This document shows, piece by piece, positions 53,443 to 57,882 of a DNA stretch of 57,882 nt. The translations under genes and the position numbers were made by a program. The DNA is from an uncultured Caryophanales bacterium. Lineage in GTDB: Bacteria; Bacillota_I; Bacilli_A; Acholeplasmatales; Anaeroplasmataceae. Numbering within the stretch: the first letter of the stretch is position 1; each line of letters begins with the position of its first letter. The stretch spans positions 1-57,882 of the forward strand of contig CAMOUK010000006.1 in assembly GCA_946626535.1 (NCBI GenBank), read 5' to 3'. The notes beneath the pieces were generated by a model. The model saw only the letters and a program-made list of their open reading frames with translations. It was not told where the DNA came from and did no database searches.

Positions 53443-54954
53443 ATGAAAAAGCTCATTTTTATATTTATAATGTTAATAATACTTTCTGCTTCATCATGCA
53501 AAAAGGATTTAGAAGACATCAAATTAAATGATGTCTATTTTGAGCTTGATAAAAGCTATCACGAGGATTTATTAGAAGAAGCATGCTTAAAATCTATGGG
53601 CTTTGAACCATATGATTATGAGGCCTATAATAATCAAGATTTTAATTTAGTGTTTGATATGGAGCTTCCTTCTAATACAACTATTAAATATATAGTGGTT
53701 AATGGTTCTAAATTAACTAATTATGAATATAAAAATAATAAGTATTATATTAGCTTTAATACTAAAGATAATTATAGTTTTTTAACATATCATATCGAAT
53801 ATATAAGATATGAGAAAAAGGAAGGCTATGATGATTTTAATATTGATAAAAAGTTTACTATTAATATCTTAGATGATAATAGGAAAAATGATGCAAATAT
53901 ATCTAATATAAATACTGATTATACAAGTGTTAATTTTGATTTAAGAGTTAATGATAGATATAGAAGGCCAAATTATGAAAATATCTATTTTTATCAAGAT
54001 TATAAAACCTTTGATGTAAAAAATATTAGAAGTGATGAAATTAATTGTAATTTTGGAGCCTTAAGACCAAATTATAATTATGATTATATAGTTATATCAA
54101 ATTATGATTTAGGTGATGGCACCTTATGCCAAAGCCATGAGCTTTTAAGAGGTTCTATAAAAACTAAACCAGGATATATAAATAAAGAAGAAGTTATTCC
54201 TGATAAAGTATTATTTATAGGTAATTCATTAATAAGTGGCTTTGATACCTTTGGTATGGCAGCATCTAATTCTAAAGAGGATATTTTTTATCATTTAAAT
54301 AATAAAATAAAAGAAATTAATCCAAATTCAGTTGTTGAAAAATTAAAGTTAAATAATATGGTAGATTATAATTATAAAAATATTTTAAAAAGAGTAGAAG
54401 ATTATAATTATAATCCTAATTTAGTATTTATATTTTTAGGCGATAATTTTGATTATGAAGGTACTCATTTAGAAGAATTTGCAAATATGATGATATATTT
54501 ATTAAAGCTTAAGAATAAAAATTGCCAAATATATTGGATAGGTGGCTGGTTTTGGAGTCCTCAAAAAACAAATAAATTACTACCTATATTAGAGGAAAAC
54601 AAAATAGAATATATAGATGTTAGCGAATTTAAAACTATAGAATTTGAGGCTAGAGTTTCTGATATTATTAGCCTAGATGATAATATTACCTATGAGATGG
54701 AATATGAATCTTATAATTTTAATAATAATATATTAAATATTAATTATAAGGTTAATAATATTTTATATTTTTCATCTATTAGCTGTGATTCAATTTATGA
54801 GGATAATAATAAATTAATTATTAACTCAAAATATTATATTATTCATTCTATAGATGTAGCTACTCATCCATCTAGCTTAGGTATGAAAAAAATAAGCGAT
54901 AAAATTATTGAAAGATTAAGGTGGAATTTGAAATTAAATAGTAGTATAATATGA
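53443..54954 (+). CDS. Lipoprotein with a C-terminal SGNH hydrolase domain
   Basis: 503 residues. Signal peptide with lipobox SASSC (lipidated C19). Residues 25-245 are beta-rich with an Ig/Fn3-like look (FDMELPSNTTIKYIVVNGSKL; INTDYTSVNFDLRV). The SGNH part follows: block I VLFIGNSLISGF (S262), block III FIFLGDNF (333-335) and block V SIDVATHPSSLG with H475. About 75 residues between the Rossmann-like core and block V are extra (410-465) and could cover the site. Likely an outer-surface esterase acting on sugar or wall esters. GTG 53434 lies ahead of AGGTGAT's proper distance; ATG 53443 is chosen. Confidence 0.75.
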   Translation: MKKLIFIFIMLIILSASSCKKDLEDIKLNDVYFELDKSYHEDLLEEACLKSMGFEPYDYEAYNNQDFNLVFDMELPSNTTIKYIVVNGSKLTNYEYKNNKYYISFNTKDNYSFLTYHIEYIRYEKKEGYDDFNIDKKFTINILDDNRKNDANISNINTDYTSVNFDLRVNDRYRRPNYENIYFYQDYKTFDVKNIRSDEINCNFGALRPNYNYDYIVISNYDLGDGTLCQSHELLRGSIKTKPGYINKEEVIPDKVLFIGNSLISGFDTFGMAASNSKEDIFYHLNNKIKEINPNSVVEKLKLNNMVDYNYKNILKRVEDYNYNPNLVFIFLGDNFDYEGTHLEEFANMMIYLLKLKNKNCQIYWIGGWFWSPQKTNKLLPILEENKIEYIDVSEFKTIEFEARVSDIISLDDNITYEMEYESYNFNNNILNINYKVNNILYFSSISCDSIYEDNNKLIINSKYYIIHSIDVATHPSSLGMKKISDKIIERLRWNLKLNSSII

Positions 54955-54976
54955 GCCTAAAACGGAGGTGATTATT

Positions 54977-56347
54977 ATGAAATCTAAATCATTAGATATG
55001 ACAGAGGGTAATTTATTTAAAAAAATCTTCTTATATTCGCTTCCAATTGTATTTTCAGGAATCTTACAATTATTATATTATGCCTTTGACTTAATTGTTT
55101 GTGGAACATATGGATCAACAAATTCAACAGCTGCCATTTCATCAACAAATTCCTTAATTAATTTAATTGTAAATTTATTTTTAGGCTTATCGGTTGGTGC
55201 CAATGTTTTGATGGCTAGATGTTATGGACAAAAGAATAAGGAAAAGGCTGACAAAGTTGCCTATACATCAATGGCCTTTTCACTTATTGTAGGTATAGTA
55301 ATTGGAGCCTTTGGTATATTAACATCAGGCTTTTTCCTAAAGCTTATGGGAACACCAGAAGATGTTATTGAGCTTTCTACAGCCTATTTAAGAATATATT
55401 TTTTAGGCTTACCATTTTCTATGATATATAATTTTGGAGCTGCCATATTAAGAGCTACAGGTGATTCAAGAAAACCATTTTATTATTTAACACTTTCAGG
55501 TGTTGCAAATGTATTGTTAAATTTATTATTTGTTATAGTATTTAAGCTAGATGTTCCAGGTGTTGCCATAGCTACAGTTATATCACAAGGAATATCAGCT
55601 TTATTAATAGTTTTAGCTTTACTATTTCATAATAATTTTTTTGAATTTAAGATAAAAAAATTAAGATTATATAAAGAAGAAGCTTTAGAAATAATTAAAA
55701 TAGGTCTTCCTGCTGGCTTGCAGGGTGTTATATTTTCATTTTCAAATGTATTAATCCAGTCGAGTGTAAATAGCTTAGGTACAGCTGTTGTTGGCGGAAA
55801 TGGAGCCTCATCATCCTTAGAGGGCTTTATCTATACATCTATGAACGGTGTTGCCCAAGCATGTGCTGCCTTTGTTTCTGCAAATTATGGTGCTGGTAAA
55901 AAGAAAAATATTAAAAAGACAGTCCTATCAGGAGCTATATTAGTTTTATTGATGAATTTAGTAACAGGTGGATTAATTTTATTATTTAGAAAAGAATTAT
56001 TAGGATTATATGTAACTGACCAGGCTTCAGTAGATGCTGGACTTTCAAGACTTTTAATAATTTCACTTACATATTTCTTATGCGGATATATGGATCTTTT
56101 TGCCAATTCATTAAGAGGAATGGGCTATTCAGTAACACCTATGATCATTTCACTTTTAGGTGCTTGTGGTCTTAGAATTTTTTGGATATATACATTCTTC
56201 CCAATGAAAGAATTACATAACATTTCAGGTCTTGCAGTATCATATCCAATAAGCTGGATTATTACAGCCTTCTTCCAGATTTTATTGTTTTTAATTTTAT
56301 ATAATAAATTAAGATTTAAAAATGATATAATGAAAATAGAAGAATAA
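54977..56347 (+). CDS. MATE-family efflux transporter
   Basis: 456 residues, twelve predicted membrane helices in two similar halves. Start MTEGNLFKKIFLYSLPIVFSGILQLLYYAFDLIVCG is typical, with NSLINLIVNLFLGLSVGANVLMARCYGQKN in helix 2-3 and the second half start IKIGLPAGLQGVIFSFSNVLIQ. Exports drugs or metabolites against Na+ or H+. GGAGGTG before ATG 54977. Starts 22 bp after the SGNH gene, so probably co-transcribed. Confidence 0.93.
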   Translation: MKSKSLDMTEGNLFKKIFLYSLPIVFSGILQLLYYAFDLIVCGTYGSTNSTAAISSTNSLINLIVNLFLGLSVGANVLMARCYGQKNKEKADKVAYTSMAFSLIVGIVIGAFGILTSGFFLKLMGTPEDVIELSTAYLRIYFLGLPFSMIYNFGAAILRATGDSRKPFYYLTLSGVANVLLNLLFVIVFKLDVPGVAIATVISQGISALLIVLALLFHNNFFEFKIKKLRLYKEEALEIIKIGLPAGLQGVIFSFSNVLIQSSVNSLGTAVVGGNGASSSLEGFIYTSMNGVAQACAAFVSANYGAGKKKNIKKTVLSGAILVLLMNLVTGGLILLFRKELLGLYVTDQASVDAGLSRLLIISLTYFLCGYMDLFANSLRGMGYSVTPMIISLLGACGLRIFWIYTFFPMKELHNISGLAVSYPISWIITAFFQILLFLILYNKLRFKNDIMKIEE

Positions 56348-56360
56348 AAAAGGAGATTTT

Positions 56361-57134
56361 ATGGAAAAAGAATATACACTAATTAGTGGTGCTTCATCAG
56401 GAATTGGTTACGAACTTGCTAAAATTTTTGCTAAAAATAAATATAATTTAATTTTAGTAGCAAGAAGTGAAAAGAAATTATTAGAATTAAAAGAAGAATT
56501 AGTAAAAAATGATATCGATGTTTTAGTATATCCATATGATTTATCTAAAATTGAAAATATATTAGAGCTTAAGGAAAAGCTAAAAGAACAAGATATTTTT
56601 GTAAATAATTTAATTAATAATGCTGGCTTTGGAGACTCTAGCGAATTTGTTAGCGCTGATATTAATAAAATTAACCAAATGGTTGATTTAAATATGAAAT
56701 CATTAACTAATATGAGCTATTATTTCGGTAAAGAAATGAAGGAAAGAAAAAGAGGAAGAATATTAAATGTTGCCTCTTTAGCTGGTTATATTGCAGGTCC
56801 ATATATGGCTGTATATTATGCTACTAAGGCCTATGTTTTAAATTTCTCTATGGCATTAAATATCGAAATGAAGAAATATAATGTTTCAGTTTCAATATTA
56901 TGTCCAGGTCCAACAAATACTAATTTTATCGCAACAACAGAAATTAAAAATCCTAATGAATTTAATAAGAGACGGATTTCATCAGTTAAGGTTGCTAAAA
57001 TAGCTTATAAGAAGATGATGAAGAATAAAACAATTATTAATACAGGTGCTTTAACTAAATTTGTCGCTTTTGGAACAAGATTTTTACCACGTAAATTTGC
57101 AGCTAAGCAAACAGCTAAAGCAAATGGTAAATAA
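56361..57134 (+). CDS. Short-chain dehydrogenase/reductase
   Basis: NAD(P)-dependent oxidoreductase of the classical SDR group, 257 aa. Cofactor motif SGASSGIG (9-16), ARS after strand 2 (favours NADP), NNAGFG, catalytic Ser in VASLAGY, and YYATKAYV with Tyr/Lys. LCPGPTNTNF follows. Similar to YqjQ/DltE-like reductases; substrate unknown. AAAGGAG before the ATG, 13 bp after the MATE gene. Confidence 0.9.
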   Translation: MEKEYTLISGASSGIGYELAKIFAKNKYNLILVARSEKKLLELKEELVKNDIDVLVYPYDLSKIENILELKEKLKEQDIFVNNLINNAGFGDSSEFVSADINKINQMVDLNMKSLTNMSYYFGKEMKERKRGRILNVASLAGYIAGPYMAVYYATKAYVLNFSMALNIEMKKYNVSVSILCPGPTNTNFIATTEIKNPNEFNKRRISSVKVAKIAYKKMMKNKTIINTGALTKFVAFGTRFLPRKFAAKQTAKANGK

Positions 57135-57163
57135 TTGATTTAATGGTTAAAAAATAGTATAAT
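57135..57163 (+). promoter_or_regulatory. Promoter for the 57197 gene
   Basis: TTGATT (57135-57140), 17-bp spacer, TATAAT (57158-57163). It may also supply the tRNA-Thr downstream. Confidence 0.75.
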
Positions 57164-57196
57164 ATACTTAACATTTAACTTATTGGGGGTATTATT

Positions 57197-57508
57197 ATGG
57201 TTAAAGAACATAAAAGCTTTGTTGAATATAAATTCGACACACAATTATTAATTGATATTGCAGACAAAGATGTTGATGATGCTGAAGACGAATTAAGAGA
57301 TTATGTCTTAAATAAGCTAGTAGGTGATTCACTTGTTGTTGCTGGTTTTGAGGATGAAGATGATGAAGGTAATCCAGCTAATTTCTTAAAGGTACATTTC
57401 CATACAAATGAACCTTGGCAAGTATTAGAATATGGACAATCTATTGGTGATATATATGATGTTGTTGTAGAAAACATGCAACGTCAGGCAGATGGTTTAA
57501 AAGGCTAA
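57197..57508 (+). CDS. Stand-alone FakA/DAK-type domain protein
   Basis: 103 residues. Resembles the middle/C-terminal part of the fatty-acid kinase FakA (YloV): VEYKFDTQLLIDIADK, a LVGDSLVVAGFEDED strand, LKVHFHTNEPWQVLEYGQSIGDIYDVVVENMQRQ. In FakA this is KVHVHTNDPG...LEYALKYGE..NIKIENM. Short free-standing versions are known in gut Bacillota, sometimes labelled 'kinase to dihydroxyacetone kinase'. It lacks the ATP-binding DAK2 domain, so it cannot be a kinase alone. TGGGGG before the ATG is the ribosome-binding site. Confidence 0.78.
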   Translation: MVKEHKSFVEYKFDTQLLIDIADKDVDDAEDELRDYVLNKLVGDSLVVAGFEDEDDEGNPANFLKVHFHTNEPWQVLEYGQSIGDIYDVVVENMQRQADGLKG

Positions 57509-57522
57509 TTATTAGCCTTTTT
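57499..57522 (+). terminator. Terminator between the 57197 gene and tRNA-Thr
   Basis: Stem AAAAGGCTAA (57499-57508) / TTAGCCTTTT (57512-57521) with a TTA loop and little T-tail. It ends five bases before the tRNA, so the tRNA is reached only by read-through or from an unseen start. Confidence 0.75.
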
Positions 57523-57526
57523 AATT

Positions 57527-57600
57527 GCTCCCTTAGTATATCGGTATTACGAGGCCATGGTAAGGCTTTAAGGCTGGTCCGACTCCGGCAGGGAGCACCA
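57527..57600 (+). tRNA. tRNA-Thr(GGT), structurally divergent
   Basis: Acceptor GCTCCCT/AGGGAGC, discriminator A, encoded CCA. Anticodon stem AGGCC/GGCTT with loop ATGGTAA gives anticodon GGT (codon ACC). T-stem GCTGG/CCGGC. G1-C72 and C2-G71 agree with Thr identity. Deviations: T-loop TCCGACT has C at position 55 in place of the near-universal T; position 15 is T and 48 is G, reversing the usual R15-Y48 type; the variable loop is four bases; and the fourth D-stem pair is T-T. G18-G19 are kept. Confidence 0.8.
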
Positions 57601-57611
57601 CTTTAAAAATT

Positions 57612-57641
57612 AGCTTTGATACTTTGTATCAAGGCTTTTTC
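57612..57641. terminator. Terminator after tRNA-Thr
   Basis: Stem AGCTTTGATAC (57612-57622) / GTATCAAGGCT (57626-57636, one G-T), loop TTT, then TTTTT on the plus strand. The converging PLD-like gene ends inside it. Confidence 0.8.
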
Positions 57642-57882
57642 TTTTCTTGCAAGATCATTTCTTTTGTTATATTTTCTAATTTCATCATGAAAAATCTTTT
57701 CTTACCTATATCATTAATAGATGAACCTATTGCATACGCCAAATCATCGATAATGATAAATCTATCATGAATAATATCATTATGTATAATTGTTATATTA
57801 TTTGGTATTATTTCCTTATTTAAATATGATGAAGTAGAAGTAACAATTGTTATTTTAACTTTTAAATCAGATAACATAGTTA
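57629..57882 (-). CDS. C-terminal part of a phospholipase D-like protein (partial)
   Basis: About 84 residues are visible; the frame is still open at the window edge, so the true start lies outside. NDIIHDRFIIIDDLAYAIGSSINDIGKKRFFMMKL is the end of a PLD-like domain. H-D-R-F plus the later Asp is the HxKx4D motif with Arg for Lys, and IGSSINDIGKK is the usual GS-containing tail. Proteins with this tail are often DNA-binding or defence-related in mobile regions, but that is not shown here. Confidence 0.7.
   Translation of the reverse strand, partial: TMLSDLKVKITIVTSTSSYLNKEIIPNNITIIHNDIIHDRFIIIDDLAYAIGSSINDIGKKRFFMMKLENITKEMILQEKKKP

Noticed and set aside
57527..57600. Considered as a small SRP RNA because of its G/C-rich hairpin end
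   Set aside because: The GGAAGG/GNAR apical motif is absent, while acceptor, anticodon and T-arms with CCA fit a tRNA.
1..57882. CRISPR array, transposase, integrase or phage gene
   Set aside because: None seen: no regularly spaced repeats and no matching protein motifs on either strand.

Overview
The window is a compact, very AT-rich bacterial chromosome segment. Shine-Dalgarno sites are strong (AGGAGG/GAGGTGA type) and promoters are close to consensus TTGACA/TATAAT. UGA is used as a stop and tryptophan is written TGG, so the genetic code is standard. Several blocks are classic low-GC Gram-positive (Bacillota) neighbourhoods: alaS-ruvX-DUF1292-trmR, glyS-dnaG-rpoD-trmK, nusB-xseA-xseB-tlyA-recN, and an arginine operon led by a T-box. 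I infer an uncultured, probably host-associated Bacilli/Erysipelotrichia/RF39-like lineage. The genus cannot be fixed from the sequence alone.

Layout. 1-5.6 kb: a Cof-type phosphatase, a tiny membrane protein, then a dinB-led run (Y-family polymerase, DUF7309/DUF6930-like protein, DEAD-box helicase, potassium-channel-like protein). 5.7-8.3 kb: glycogen genes glgA-glgC on the minus strand. 8.5-13.2 kb: a membrane-anchored thioredoxin-fold-like protein, argS, an MprF-type flippase-like protein, tRNA-Leu(CAA) and an uncharacterised membrane protein with a palindromic leader. 13.3-18.9 kb: alaS, ruvX, DUF1292, trmR, a DEDDh exonuclease and a flavoprotein. 18.9-23.0 kb, minus strand: a DUF3137-like protein, a U32 protein and ilvE. 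23.1-26.5 kb: a small membrane protein coupled to a degenerate adenosine-deaminase-like protein, an aldo/keto reductase and a transglutaminase-like lipoprotein. 26.6-34 kb: glyQS-dnaG-rpoD, an unusual TrmK-esterase fusion, and convergent uppS-ispH. 34.1-38.4 kb: nusB-xseA-xseB-tlyA-recN. 38.4-44.4 kb: surface proteins, including a 1134-residue lipoprotein gene flanked by a 23-bp direct repeat derived from the 3' end of hslO. 44.4-53.4 kb: the complete argGHCJBDF operon plus an acyl-ACP thioesterase, behind a two-stage RNA leader. 53.4-57.9 kb: an SGNH lipoprotein, a MATE exporter, an SDR enzyme, a stand-alone FakA-type domain, a divergent tRNA-Thr(GGT) and the end of a PLD-like gene.

How it fits together. 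Most genes are housekeeping (translation, replication initiation, repair, isoprenoid carrier synthesis). ArgJ recycles acetyl groups, so argCJBD-F-G-H should make arginine from glutamate without ArgE. The T-box (UGGC bulge, Arg-codon specifier candidate) suggests control by uncharged tRNA-Arg. Ahead of the T-box, the same promoter first reads through a structured ~150-nt element ending in its own terminator. That element, the repeat-flanked lipoprotein gene, the TrmK-esterase fusion and the metal-site-less adenosine deaminase homologue are the most novel things here. I saw no CRISPR array, transposase, integrase or phage module.
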